Shown: positions 23,791 to 35,200 of the stretch, in pieces
Position numbering within the stretch: position 1 is the first letter of the stretch
How the letters are laid out: the number at the start of each line of letters is the position of its first letter
Assembly (NCBI GenBank): GCA_022559845.1
Contig: CM040118.1
Location: 160,414,331-160,478,330, forward strand
Reading direction: 5' to 3'
Source of the DNA: Amorphophallus konjac
Lineage: Eukaryota > Streptophyta > Magnoliopsida > Alismatales > Araceae
Length of the DNA stretch: 64,000 nucleotides
Notes under the pieces: generated by a model
Seen by the model: only the letters and a program-made list of their open reading frames with translations
Databases searched by the model: none
Told to the model about the DNA's origin: nothing
Translations under genes and position numbers: made by a program

Positions 23791-24201
23791 ATGGCCGACG
23801 TGGGCGGAGGTAGTTCTGGGAAACGGCAGAGGGTCATGGCCCCTGCCGTGGTTGACTTGGACGAGGACGACGGTGCCGGTGAGGAGGGGCTTCCTCCCGT
23901 GGCGGCCGAGGGAGCTCCGGCGACGGAGCATGGCGGAGACGAAGAAGAAGGAGAGGAAGGAGAAGAAGAAGAAGAGAACGACGAAGAAGGAGAGGATGAA
24001 GATGACGGAGACAATGGTACCGACGAAGATGAGGGAGAATAAGGAGAAGGTGGAGAAGACCATGGCGGTGACCATGGCGGCGACGAGCACGGCGGTGATG
24101 GCGACAGGCACGGCGGCCACGACGACAGGCACGGCGGCGACGCTCCCCCTCCTCCCCGCCGGCCACTACGGGGAGGGCTCATGGACCTTGCACCCAGTAA
24201 G
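23791..24201 (+). pseudogene. PMD pseudogene 3, exon 1 (acidic/His-Gly-Asp repeat)
   Basis: Starts MADVGGGSSGKRQR. An upstream in-frame ATG at 23653 exists, but its extension is hydrophobic low-complexity sequence. A long Asp/Glu run follows, then TAA at 24040-24042. Beyond it the same frame gives repeated HGGD units and ends at CCC AGT AAG before the donor GTGAGT at 24202. The exon ends in phase 0, as does every later exon. Being first exon to the PMD exons at 27926 is inferred from phase, spacing and the intact donor. A separate acidic-protein gene is the alternative. Confidence 0.6.
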
Positions 24202-24206
24202 GTGAG
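24202..24206. repeat. TSD GTGAG of the solo LTR, left copy
   Basis: Identical to 27466-27470. It coincides with the splice donor of exon 1. Confidence 0.85.
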
Positions 24207-25059
24207 TGTAGAAACCCGATTAATAAAGATGAGAAATAAATTTTTCAATTTTATTCTATAATTAAAATTTTCATGAAATAGTTAAATTATATTTTTACTA
24301 TATGTAATAAACTAGATAAATGCATTTACTTGAATTTACTTGAGGTAAATTAAAAAATAAATGCTTTATCCCTTAAATAAATCATAGGAAGCCCAATAAG
24401 AGTCCATATAATGGGCTAGGATTTCAATCGGCCCATTGGATAATCCATAATGGGTGGGATTAATGGATTAAAGGATTTATTAAAGGATAATTAGACCAAA
24501 ATTCGTAACACATGTTTAATATCACATTTAACGGATTAAAATAACCCCATTTCTAGAAGATTGAGTCAAAAATCAACTCCCACCTACCATTCCACTTTAG
24601 ACCAGCCGAAATTATATTATTTTCACACCAATTCACACAAAAAATGGGCTAGATTAAGAAGAGAAATGGAATTTTTCTTCTCAATTCGGACTTAATGGGC
24701 TAGGTAAAATTAGGTGAGGAATCTTGACAAAATTGGCTAAGTTTTGGCTATAAATAGAACTCCAATCAACCCACAAACCATCCCTGGAGGCCTAAGCTAT
24801 GCTAGTGTGAAGATTGAAGGAGATCTGAAGGAAGATTTGGGAGAAATCAAGGGTTTCATCTTATTTGGGGATTTTTCTTACCTCTTCCTTAGATCCGTAA
24901 AAAGGTAGGTATTTCTCAGGCTAAATTCTAATTAAAGCATCCTAGATTGTTCCTTTTTCAATGCTCTTTCTATTGATACCTTATTCATTAAATTTTATTG
25001 AGAAATGAGTGAGTTATAGCCATTTTAGTGAAGAAAATTCAAAAGTAGCAGAAAAAGTC

Positions 25060-25291
25060 TTGAGTCGACACTCGGGATTGAGTTTTCTGCCTAAAAATCG
25101 AAAAACTTAGTGAAAGTGTCGACCTCCCGAGTCAACACTTTTTCATGGTAGAAAAGTGTTAACCTCTCAGGTCGACACTTTTTCACGGCCGTTCTGTTTT
25201 AAGAACAAAACCACACACAAGAAATAAGTGTCGGCCTCCCAGGTCGACACTTTCAGCCCGTAAACAAAGGTCGACCCCAAGGGTCGACACT
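25060..25291. repeat. GTCGAC hairpin array in the solo LTR
   Basis: Four to five units. The best (25227-25251, AGTGTCGGCC...GGTCGACACT) has ten-base arms with one mismatch. Units at 25115-25139 and 25155-25179 are similar, and 25269-25291 is a shortened one. Mismatches are C to T or G to A at CpG. Confidence 0.75.
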
Positions 25292-25617
25292 TTTCCTGAC
25301 ACATGAAAAAAAAATACACTTATATGAAAAATCAAACCAAACCTCACCTCAGTTCGGTGCGGTGCGGCACAAATAAATAAATAAATAAATATACTAAGAT
25401 TTTTGTATCCATTCAATTCAACTCACAACTCGAGCCCACATCCTATACCCCTTGGGTCCTGACCCAAGGGTGAGATCTCCAACATATAAAGCTATGAAAG
25501 TTTTCAAAACTTCTAATGTGGGACTAACAATTATCCACTATACAATAGAAATTATAACATTTGAAATCCACGTTAATTGTATGCATTTAGTCACCAAAAG
25601 TAAGGAAAGGTAATATT

Positions 25618-26345
25618 AGCATGTTTGAATTCTTACAGCATGTTAAAAATTATTTTTGTAAAATAAAATTATTTTTAGCATGTAAAAATCTATTTTTAAC
25701 CATAATATTAGTAAATTAATGCATGAAAAATATTTCCAGCAGATTAAAATGACTTCCAATATGATAAAATTATTTTATTCGTACTGAGATATAAAAACTA
25801 TTTTTCATCATGTTAAATCCATTTAAATCTATTTTTTTGCATGATAAACCTAATTTCCTATTAAATAATTAATAAATTGATGCACGAAAATTACTTCCAG
25901 CATGTGAAAATTACTTCCAACATGATAAAATTATTTCCAACATGTTATAATTATTTTTAACATGTTAGAACTATTTTCAGCATATTAAAGCTATTTTTCA
26001 GCATAATAATTCTATTTTTCCTATCAAATAATTAGTAAATAAAGGTAGAAAAATTATTTTCAACATGATAAAATTTATGTTGTTATCAGAGAATTTCTAT
26101 AATCAGCATGGTAAACTTAATTTTATCATCTTATCAGTAAATTAATGTGTGAGAATTATCTTAGCATGTTAAGTATTAATTTTAGCATGTTAAAATTTAA
26201 TTTTCAGCATGTTAAAAATTAAATCCAGCATGAAAAATTTATTTTTATCATCTTATCAGTAAAGTAACATATAAAAATCATTTTCAGAATGTTAAAACTA
26301 TTTTTAGCAAGTTAGAATTATTTTTGACATAAAAATCTATTTTCA
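25618..26345. repeat. Degenerate 'agcatgttaaaat' minisatellite
   Basis: Many AT-rich units of roughly 20-40 bp built on AGCATGTTAAAATTATTTTT. A related array lies at about 45985-46290 in the Tekay-like LTR, supporting common origin of the two LTR families. Confidence 0.7.
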
Positions 26346-27465
26346 TAACAAAATACTGATTTGTATAATAATAAATCATCGTTTTGGATAAACTAATATA
26401 TCTCTAATGTACAAAAACTTCCTGAAAATATATCTAAATACTTGTAAACCAAATGCACACAAGATTAAACCATGAAATTAAATTAATTCTATTAAACTCT
26501 AAACACTTGAATTTTCTTCCTAGTTACCGTTCGTTCTTGAATTCCACGACTTAATGTCGTTAAATATGATGCCTCAAAATTATTATTCACTTCTCTTGCT
26601 ACTTCTGAGATTTTTGCTAGATCTGTATTTTTTACAAATGAGCTTATTCTTGAAATTCATTGGCCATAGTGTTAAGTGGATGTCTAAACATACTTGGGAT
26701 CTTATGATCCACCGACCCAATGCTTGGCATTAATGGGGCCCAGTCTGGTCCTAGGAGGAGCGCCCGAAAGTACTTGTACCCATGGGAGTTGATTGACCAC
26801 GGTGTGGCATTACACCGAAGTGCATGACTTGCTAGATTATTTATGACATTCCACACTTCGTTATTATACTTGTTTACTTGTTACTTGAAATTACTTGAAA
26901 TTTCATGATATACTTGACTTGCATGAAATGGTCAAATACTTTCATGATATTCTTTACATGTTCAATATTCAATACTTGAAATTATCTTGGAACCTTGTTA
27001 TCATGTTATTACTTGAAATTCCGTATACAATTTTCTACTTGCTATTCATGATCTTAAACACTTCCCGATTTACTTGAAATAAATATCCAAAATGATAAAT
27101 ATTTAAATATTGCCTGATTATAGAGATATAAAATCCTACTGAGCTTTTTACTCACCCTACATTTTGGTAAATTGTTGCAGGAAATGAAATTGAACAAGAG
27201 AATGGACAAGAGTGAAAGAGTGTTTTTCTTTTCCCTAGGATTTATGTAGGTCATTAGTGATTTTACAAGAATGTTGTATTTTAGAGTTTAAAGATTGTAA
27301 TTGTCTTTATGGCTTATGAATTAGTGATGTAAACTTCATTTGATGGAATAAAAGTATCATTTTCTCATCTATCTTTCTCTTTAGAAATCAAATTGTACAT
27401 GCTCTGATCGACGCGCTTGTTTACGACTCGCTCACGTTCCTGATATTCCGCGTCGGGGCGTGACA

Positions 27466-27470
27466 GTGAG
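27466..27470. repeat. TSD GTGAG of the solo LTR, right copy
   Basis: Matches 24202-24206. Intron 1 sequence resumes with TGCAATC. Confidence 0.85.
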
Positions 27471-27555
27471 TGCAATCTTATATATATATATATATATATA
27501 TTATCAAAATTAGCATGAAAACCATGTACCCCAAGGAAGAAGGAGATAACAGAGA

Positions 27556-27850
27556 AATGGCGACCCAGAAGAGGGCGCCTCTTCATGAAACATCGACCCG
27601 TATGGGGGTCGCGAAACAAAACCATTTTTTTAATTTTAGAATAACGACAACATGCTAGGCGTAATTTTGAATTTTTTTAAAAAAATTATTATACGCAGTT
27701 TCATCATTTTTATTTTTATTTTATATAAACCACTGATTCCCTGGAATAACCTGAAGGAATTAGCGCCCTGACCCTGGGTGTCTTTTCAGTAGAGCGACCA
27801 CGCTTAAGTCGCTAATTCATAAAATAGAGGCCACAACCCAGTCGCTATTT
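27556..27850. repeat. Hairpin array H4 in PMD pseudogene 3 intron 1
   Basis: Units: GGCGACCC...GGGCGCC (27559-27579), TCGACCC...GGGTCGC (27592-27612), AGCGCCC...GGGTGTC (27762-27782), AGCGACCAC...AAGTCGCTAATT (27793-27817) and GAGGCCACAACCCAGTCGCTATTT (27826-27850). Outside the solo LTR. Confidence 0.55.
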
Positions 27851-27925
27851 AAAATTAGTGAAAGATTTGACAAATTGATATATAGGCCAACCATTTGTTC
27901 ATCTATCTATCCTTTTATGCTGCAG

Positions 27926-29735
27926 GGATTGATACGGACCCGCATCTCTTGGGTCCAGGTGATAGCTGCCTACCATGGATTGCCCGACTTCCAGAGGGCG
28001 AGGGTAGAGGCGATGGGCTTCGGCCCCTTCCTTAGCATAGAGCTAGTGCGTCCGGATCTAGTCCTGATCTAGGTGTTGATGGAGAGATGGGATAGGGCTA
28101 GCCGGGCATTCTTGATACCCTGGGGGCACATGGTGCCGAGCTTAGAGGATGTCACTAGGATCACCAGGCTGAGAGTAGACGGTGAGGCAGTGAATGGGGT
28201 GACCATCCCATTCTATGGGGATTTAGCGGTGAGACTCTTGGGTATAGACATAGTGTACGACCCCCCAGGCAGGATGATCAGTCGCACGGATTTGATGAGG
28301 GCTATGGGACTAGGAGACTCCCGGCAGAGGTCAGGAGAGTCTTTGGGAGAGTACGTAGAGCGGCTGATTGGGAGAGCCCGAGCCATGTATTGCCAGGACT
28401 CGGCTCCGAGAGAGAGAGGGCAAACATAGATTTGAGGAGGTTTCTATTCCTGATGCTCGGAAGATTGCTACTGGGGACAAAGGGGGACAACATCAACTAC
28501 AGATTTCTGAGCGTCCTCGAGGACTTGGAGGGAGTGGGGCGATACACCTGGGGAGCCGCCCTGTTGGTGCACTTGATAGCTGACCTATCCACGGGGACAG
28601 GTCAAGAGACGACCGTCAGCGGCTTCTCACCTTTCCTTCAGGTATGCACTTTCTTTTCATTATCGTATGAATGATATGCCATAATTATGATATGATTATG
28701 CATGTAGCTAATAAATGCTAATGAATGCAGGTATGGAGTCATCTCTACATGCCGATGGACCGAGCTGACCCCCGACCCGGAGACGAGGCTGCCTACCCTC
28801 TGGCTAGGCGGTGGCTGCCACTCATTACTGGAGCACCTCACGCTTACGAGCTGAGGTTCGTGAGACGGGAGTTCCGAGACTACCCCCCTTCACTGGTACG
28901 TGTGTAAATATGAAGCATTTTTTATTTCCTACTTTTATTTCTTACTTTATATATATATAAATGTGATAACATGATGCACATGCAGGTGGTCTGGAGGCCA
29001 TATGAGGGGATGCCAGATGAGGGCCAGCCATGGGTCGTAGCGGGCCGACCTCGCTTCGGGCATGACCTTTGGGTCCATTGCCTGAACGAGATCGAGCCGC
29101 TACGGCTTAGGCTGGCGATGAGGACACTCGGCCTTCACTAGGAGTGGGTCGAGGCAGCTGAGCCACGTGGGATCGGGTGGAAGACCTGAGGACGAACGAG
29201 AGCGACGGACTGGAGGCTACGATTCCCAGAGCAGTTCATTGATTGGCTGCGGGGCGGGATCCCAGTTGTCTCTCACGCTCCAGATAGCTCGGCGTACCTC
29301 CAGCGCTTCTGGGAGACGTACGCAGACCGGCCTCAGATGAGGCCAAGAGGAGTATGTATAAATGCTTCCTAATTTAAATTATATGCTTATAAGATATGCA
29401 ACTAATGAATAATTTATGCAGGATGCGCGGGATGCAGCAGCGGTGGACCTACATGCCCGCCTCCATAGCTTGGAGGCCCAGTTGGCGACCACACGGGCGG
29501 ACTTAGAGACTCTGGTGAGTGCCCTATCTATATGCTTTTGTTTATTTCTGAAATTATGATGCTTATCCACTGACGATCTCAATGAATTCAGTGTGCCCAG
29601 CAGGGAGCAACAGCTGGAGGAGCAGGAGGAGCATCCAGCTTGAGGGAGTCAAGTGCAGATGTCACCGCCCTGGAGGAGCGACTCACGGGAGCAGTTGCAC
29701 GGGCCGAGGCGGCGAAGCGCGACCTAGTCGAGCAG
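27926..29735 (+). pseudogene. PMD pseudogene 3, exons 2-6
   Basis: Plant mobile domain gene of the PF10536/MAIN-like type. Exons are 27926-28641, 28731-28895, 28986-29351, 29422-29514 and 29592-29735. All introns have GT-AG ends and all boundaries are phase 0. Core phrases are LMERWD, FLIPWGHMVPSLEDVTRI (exon 2), RRFLFLMLGRLL and GRYTWGAALLVHLI (exon 2 end), and VWSHLYM (exon 3). Exons 5-6 encode a heptad-like coiled coil (LHARLHSLEAQLATTRADLE). Breaks are TAG 28070, a 1-nt frameshift near 28400-28430, TAG 29139 and TGA 29187. The gene is cut short by the Tat element about 80 bp into intron 6. Confidence 0.82.
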
Positions 29736-29817
29736 GTAAACACTTAAGCAAGCAAATTTTATTTCAAATGTTTATGGAATTGAAATATGAAACTTGGATA
29801 GGGGAAATCTAGCCGCA

Positions 29818-30527
29818 TGTACGGAGAGGACAAACGAGGTCCGACCCGACCCAAAGAGGCCCAGCTCCTTGAAGTGGTAGCCCTTAGGCCCACTCAATAT
29901 AAGCCCAATAATTCACTCGGAACAAGTGCTTCCTAGGCGGCCTTCGGGTTGGGAAGTCCGAGCATCAGTTCGATTGGGAAAGCTCCTTCGGAGCCCGCTA
30001 TTCCCTATCCCGACCCCGCACTCATCGCTCGGGAGACCTCTCTTGGGCCAGTGCCTAGCGCTCGGGCCAACTGATGGAAGCTTATCCGTATGGCCGTTAC
30101 GAGTCCCTTAATAGCGGGGAGCTCAAGGGGATAGGGGAAATCAAGAGTCCGCATGCTATAAAGAGCCCACAAGAAGGGCGTAACCCCCCCTGAAACCCCT
30201 CAGCTTACATGGATCATTCACTCAACGAGCCACTATTTAAATTGGAAGAGGCCCACTACGAAGAGGTAAGGAAGGTGAAAGCCAAAAATCATGAGCAGGA
30301 ACCACTTCACCTTTTGGTGGAGAGGGATCTCGCGCTCCCATCTTCCTCCTAACTCCTCCCTTTGCACCAGTGCTCTACTACAGTCACTGACTTAAGCATC
30401 GGAGGGTCTTCCCCGGGGATTCATCCCTGGGCACCTCTGACTTGTTTCCCTTCTTGCAGTTCATACTTCAAGGATACGTGGTCATCTTCCTCCCCGCTCA
30501 GGAGTAGCACAAGATCGCCCCTCTTCA
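29818..30527 (+). repeat. 5' LTR of the Tat element
   Basis: About 710 bp ending CTCTTCA at 30527, two bases before the primer-binding site. TATAAAGAG near 30158 is a possible TATA box. The 5' end is uncertain. Confidence 0.55.
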
Positions 30528-30529
30528 TC

Positions 30530-30543
30530 TGGCGTCGTCTATG
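30530..30543 (+). promoter_or_regulatory. Tat primer-binding site
   Basis: TGGCGTCGTCTATG resembles the TGGCGCCGT-type site used by Tat/Athila elements (tRNA-Asp-like), with C to T changes. Confidence 0.6.
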
Positions 30544-32291
30544 GGAAACGAACAAAGAGCCATCATGGTGCGAAGGAGTTCTGGCAGGAGGACTGCCGGT
30601 GACAAGGGAAAGGTCCTAGCGACGGAAGAAGGTGCACCTTCCCTCCCCACGAAAAATTCCCCGTCAGGCAACCACGCCAATGAGATACCTCTATCGATGG
30701 CGGGGGAGCAGCTTCCCGGTGGGAGTACCGACGCCCTCTAAACCCTCAACGTAAAATTGGATGTCCTCGTGGATCTCATGAGGGCCTAGGCGGCCAGGGA
30801 GGAGAAGGTGCATGTCCCCTAGAAGAGCCCCCCCCCCCCCCCCCCCCCCCGCGGAGATGCCTCCCAGCAAACCCAAACCACTGGAGGCCGTTTTACCCTC
30901 CGGGGGCGGCGGCTCATCCGCAACCAATCAGGAGGACCATCGTATGCCCCTCTCCCAGAGCAGGAAGCCTCCTCTACCCCGAGGAGGGAGAAGTCCGGAA
31001 CACACCGACAGTTCTCGGAGACTGATGTCCCTGAGGAGCACCGGGACAGCATGCAAGTGCGCCCCCCTAGCCCTTCGGGCTAGTGACAACCGGAACTGTC
31101 CCTCTGGCTGCGAGACTTTGAGAGGCATTTCGCAGAGCAAGAGTGCGCGCTCCGCGCCTTGCAGAAGACCTCTCCTGTGGAGGACGAGGAGCAATCCCCG
31201 TTCTCCGATTATATCTTGAAGGTCGAGATCTGCCCCAGGATCTCACTTCCAACCTTCAAGTCGTATGACGGCCAGGGAGACCCGGCCGATCATTACAACA
31301 GCTTTGATGCCCTGATGACCTTACATGGGGCGTCAGACGTGATCAAGTGCCGAGCGTTCGTGACCACTCTGGTCCACGGTGCTCAGGCATGGTTCAGGGC
31401 TCTTGCCCCCGATAGCATTCACAACTTCAAGCAGTTCGGGCGAGTGTTCAAGGAAAGCTTCGCCGGTAGCGGTCCACCCCAGTCAGTAGCGGGATTACTG
31501 GCCCTCAAGTAGGAACATGGGGAGAAGTTGCAGGCTTATATCAACCGATTCAAATCGGAAGCCATGCGCATCCCCCGCCTGGATGTTGCCTCGGCCATCA
31601 CTGCACTAATCGGGGGTACCCGTGATGAGAACTTACGGTGCGAGCTAGTGCTTCATCCTCCCACCTCCCTCTCCGAGCTAGTGACCCTGGCCTTGCGCCA
31701 CGTAGAGTGCAAGGAAGTCCTCAGCGCCTGCTGGGGCACGACAGGCTCGGGTCGGGAGGGGGACAAGAAGCGACCGTCCGAGCAAAGGACAGGCCAAGGA
31801 AAGAGGCGGAACCAGGATGGAGACCACAAAGAGCCATCCTGGAAGTATGAGCGGTACACCCCCCTTACCGCTCCCATCTACGAAATCTACAAAGACATCA
31901 AAGGCTCGGGTCTCCCCACCAGCCCGAGCCTATGAAGGCCAAGCACCGCAATCGCCGCAAGCATTACCTGTTCCACAGCGATAACGGGCATCACACCAGT
32001 GATTGCCATCAACTTCAAGATGAGATCGAGCGCCTCGTCCACCAGGGACACCTATCCCGATACGTGTTCGGGCAGAAGGAAGACCGAGGCGCCACTGAAG
32101 AAATTGATAATGCCCCCCGTGGCGTCCACATCAACGTCATTGTAGGCGGCATAACATCAGGTGGAGATAGTAGCCGAGGAAGAAAGCGTCACGCCGAGCG
32201 GGCGAGCCGAGCCTCCGTCGAGCCTCCTAAGGCCCGCAGGCGAGCGAACCGCAGGTCATGGTATTCTCCGACCAGGACCTGGAAGGGCTAA
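30541..32291 (+). pseudogene. Tat gag, broken
   Basis: Begins MGNEQRAIM. TAA near 30739 and TAG near 30787 and 30820 lie in the first segment. A run of 23 C at 30828-30850 sits inside the coding region. The conserved retroviral gag core follows (ISLPTFKSYDGQGDPADHYN, then GAQAWFRALAP, from about 31226). TAG 31510-31512 replaces the usual Gln before EHGEKLQAYINRF. A frame change near 31910-31932 precedes the last part, which has the Tat-type Cys/His phrase FHSDNGHHTSDCHQLQDEIE. It would build the particle in an intact copy. Confidence 0.8.
30828..30850 (+). repeat. C23 homopolymer in Tat gag
   Basis: Twenty-three consecutive C. The length may be unreliable in sequencing. Confidence 0.85.
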
Positions 32292-35200
32292 CCACCCAGC
32301 ATGACGACGCTCTCGTTGTATCGGCTACAATAAACCATTGTAACGTAGATAGGATCTTAGTTGACAATGGTAGTGCCCCTGATGTATTATCCTATGAATG
32401 TTTCCTCAAGATGGGAGAGAATCCATCTAAACTCCGCCCGATCCGAACCCCCCTCTGTGGGTTCAACGGCCAGGCAACTTATCTCGAGGGAGCCCTAATC
32501 CTGCCAGTTACTATCGGCACCCCGCCCAAAACCATTACGGTTATGGTGGACTTCATCGTGATTAAGGGGATGACAGCATATAACGCCATCTTCGGCCGAG
32601 GTATCCTCAGCCGAATGAAAGCGGTGCCCTCTACCTTTCACCAAAAAATGAAGTTGCCTACCAAGTATGGTGTGGGGGAGGTCCGAGGTAACCAGGCATT
32701 GGCTAGACGGTGCTATATAATCTCGGTTGAAGCCACGAGGCCGGAAGGGAAAAACAAAGGAGTAAAGGGAGCCGAAGAGAGACTAGCAACATCTGAGCCT
32801 AGTGGCGAGTTGCTAACGATCTTCCTTAACGGTGACCCAACTCTAGGAGTGAAGATCGGAGCCGATCTACCACTTGAGGAACAAGAAAAATATAAAGATT
32901 TCCGCGCCCAGTACATCCAAGTCTTTGCATGGTCTGACGAGCACCTTCCCGTGATCTCGGGAGACGTGGTAATGCACAAGCTCAACCTAGACCCAATGGT
33001 GAAACCTGTCCAACAGCGCAGGAGAAAGCACGCCCCGAAAAAGTAAGCGGTCATCAAAGAGCAAGTCATCAAGGGGTAGAAGACTGGACTTTTTTGTCCG
33101 GTCTTGTACCCTACATGGCTCGACAACGTCATCCTGGTACCGAAGGCTTCGAGAAAGTGGCGAATGTGCGTGGACTTCACCGACCTCAACCATGCTACCC
33201 CGAAGGATTGCTACTCGCTGTCGAGCATCGATCAACTGGTCGATTCAACCTCTGGCAACGAGCTGCTCAGCTTCTTGGATGCCTACTCCGGTTACCATCA
33301 GATCAGAATGGACCCGGAGGACATCAAGAAGCCCGCCTCCATCACCGACTTCAGCGTACACTGCTACGCCCGAATGCCATTTGGGTTGAAGAACGCTGGA
33401 GCAACATATCAGAGACTGATCAACCACATCTTCGAGGGACAACTCGGTCGGAACGTCGAGGCCTACATTGATGACATGCTCGTCAAAACGCCGAAGGCCG
33501 AAGACCATCTTGCCAACTTAGCCGAGACCTTCGACACCCTCCAGAGGTTCAACATGAAGCTCAACCCTACTAAATGCGCCTTCGGAGTCAGATCTGGGAA
33601 GTTCCTAGGCTTCCTGGTAACTCAGCGTGGGATCGAGGCCAACCCCGACAAGGTTCAGGCCATCCTGAACATGCGGCCACCCACCTGCATCAAGGACGTT
33701 CAACGCCTTACAGGGCGCATTACTATGCTCAACCGTTTCCTATCCCAGGCAGCCGAACGATGCCTACCCTTCTTCAAATTGTTGAGGGGACCCAAAATGG
33801 CATCTGCTACGTTCACCTGGGACGAGGAATGTCAGAAGGCATTTGCCGAACTCAAGGAATTCTTGGCCTCGCCCCCGGTGCTGTCCAAGCCGGTCCAGGG
33901 CGAAGCTCTACACCTTTACCTCTCGGCGACCCCTTCCACAGTAAGCTCGGTCCTAGTCAGGAACGACGCGGGGGTCGAGAGACCGATTTACTATACCAGC
34001 AAGGTGCTTAATGAGGCTGAAAGAAGGTACCACGCAACCGAGAAACTCGTGCTAGCATTAGTTACCTCGGTCAAGCGCCTCCGACCCTACTTTCAAGGGC
34101 ACTCCATCATCGTATTGAACGGCGAACCCCTGAAGAAGATTCTCTTTCACCCTGAAGCCTCGGGACGCCTCGTCAAATGGGCCATCATGCTCGGGGCCTA
34201 CGACATCTCGTATCGCTCCCGCTCGGCCATCAAAGGATAGGCCCTCGCGGACTTCATCGCTGAAAGCACGGTCCGGATTGAAGAAGCACTTCCACCTCTG
34301 CCCAGGCCCACTTGGGATCTGTTCGTCGACGGGTCCTCCAACTCAGCTGGATGCGGCGCTGGTGTCCTTCTCAAGTCCCCCGAAGGAGCGGAGCTGCGGT
34401 ACACCTTGAAATTCAATTTCCTGGCATCCAACAACGCCTCCGAGTACGAAGCCATTATCTCTGGAGCCAGGATGGCTCGACGACTGGGAGCCGAGCGAGT
34501 CAGGATCCACACCAACTCCCAACTGGTTGCTAGCCAGGTTAACGGTGATTACGAAGCTCGGGAAGGACGAATGATCAAGTACCTCCAGGTGGTCAAGAGG
34601 ATGACCCAACTTTTCAAGAGTTTTGAGGTAGTCCTGATAGCCATGGAGGAAAACTCCCGAGCGGACGCCCTCTCTTGCCTGGCCTCCTCCCTCAACCCCG
34701 AAGGTACACGGTCGGTCTTCCTCGAAGAGCTTGAGCGATCGAGCATCGAGTCCGAGCTTATGACCGTTAACCCTGCACCACCGAGCGACTGGCAGACCCC
34801 CTACTTATCCTGGCTTCGAGATTCTCAAGAGCCCCCCGACCCTCGGGAGGCTCGGAAACTCAAGTACCAAGCTCGGCATTTCGTCATGCTGGATGATGCC
34901 TTGTACCGTAGATCTTTCTCCGGTCCCCTCCTTAAGTGCATCAGCGCCGACGAACACTACAAGAAAAATGCGAAATACCGATGGTATTTTTCGACTAAAA
35001 AGTTTTCGTCGGCAATACGTCGGAATGTTTTGTCTTTCTGATGAAAGAATATTATGTCAAAAATTCGTTGGTAATTATCGACTATTTTTCAACATAATAT
35101 TTTTGTCAGAAATACGTCCGAAACTTTCGACATAAAAAATTAACGTCGAAACTACGTCTAATATTTCAGACGTATCTCCGACAAAAATATGTTTCTTGTA

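Larger units (their letters stand above)
24207..27465 (+). mobile_element. Solo LTR of a long-LTR gypsy element
   Basis: 3259 bp from TGTAGAAACCCG to GGGGCGTGACA, flanked by GTGAG. No internal region is present. It resembles the Tekay-like LTR at 44680 in its start (TGTAACACCCG), its end (GGGACGTGACA), the block GTCTGGTCCTAGGAGGAGC (near 26743; compare 47333) and CCTACTGAGC near its end. TATAAATAG is at 24749-24757. It holds a hairpin array, a CATGTTA minisatellite and an AAAT repeat (25371-25391). It occupies intron 1 of PMD pseudogene 3. Confidence 0.85.

Noticed and set aside
23755..24248. Minus-strand open frames of 110-153 codons
   Set aside because: Shadows of the acidic/HGGD exon, giving Ser/Pro or Arg/His-rich low complexity.
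28302..28583. Alternative frames across the PMD 3 exon 2 break
   Set aside because: Only the frame shift from frame 2 to frame 1 keeps the conserved PMD phrases; the other frames carry none.
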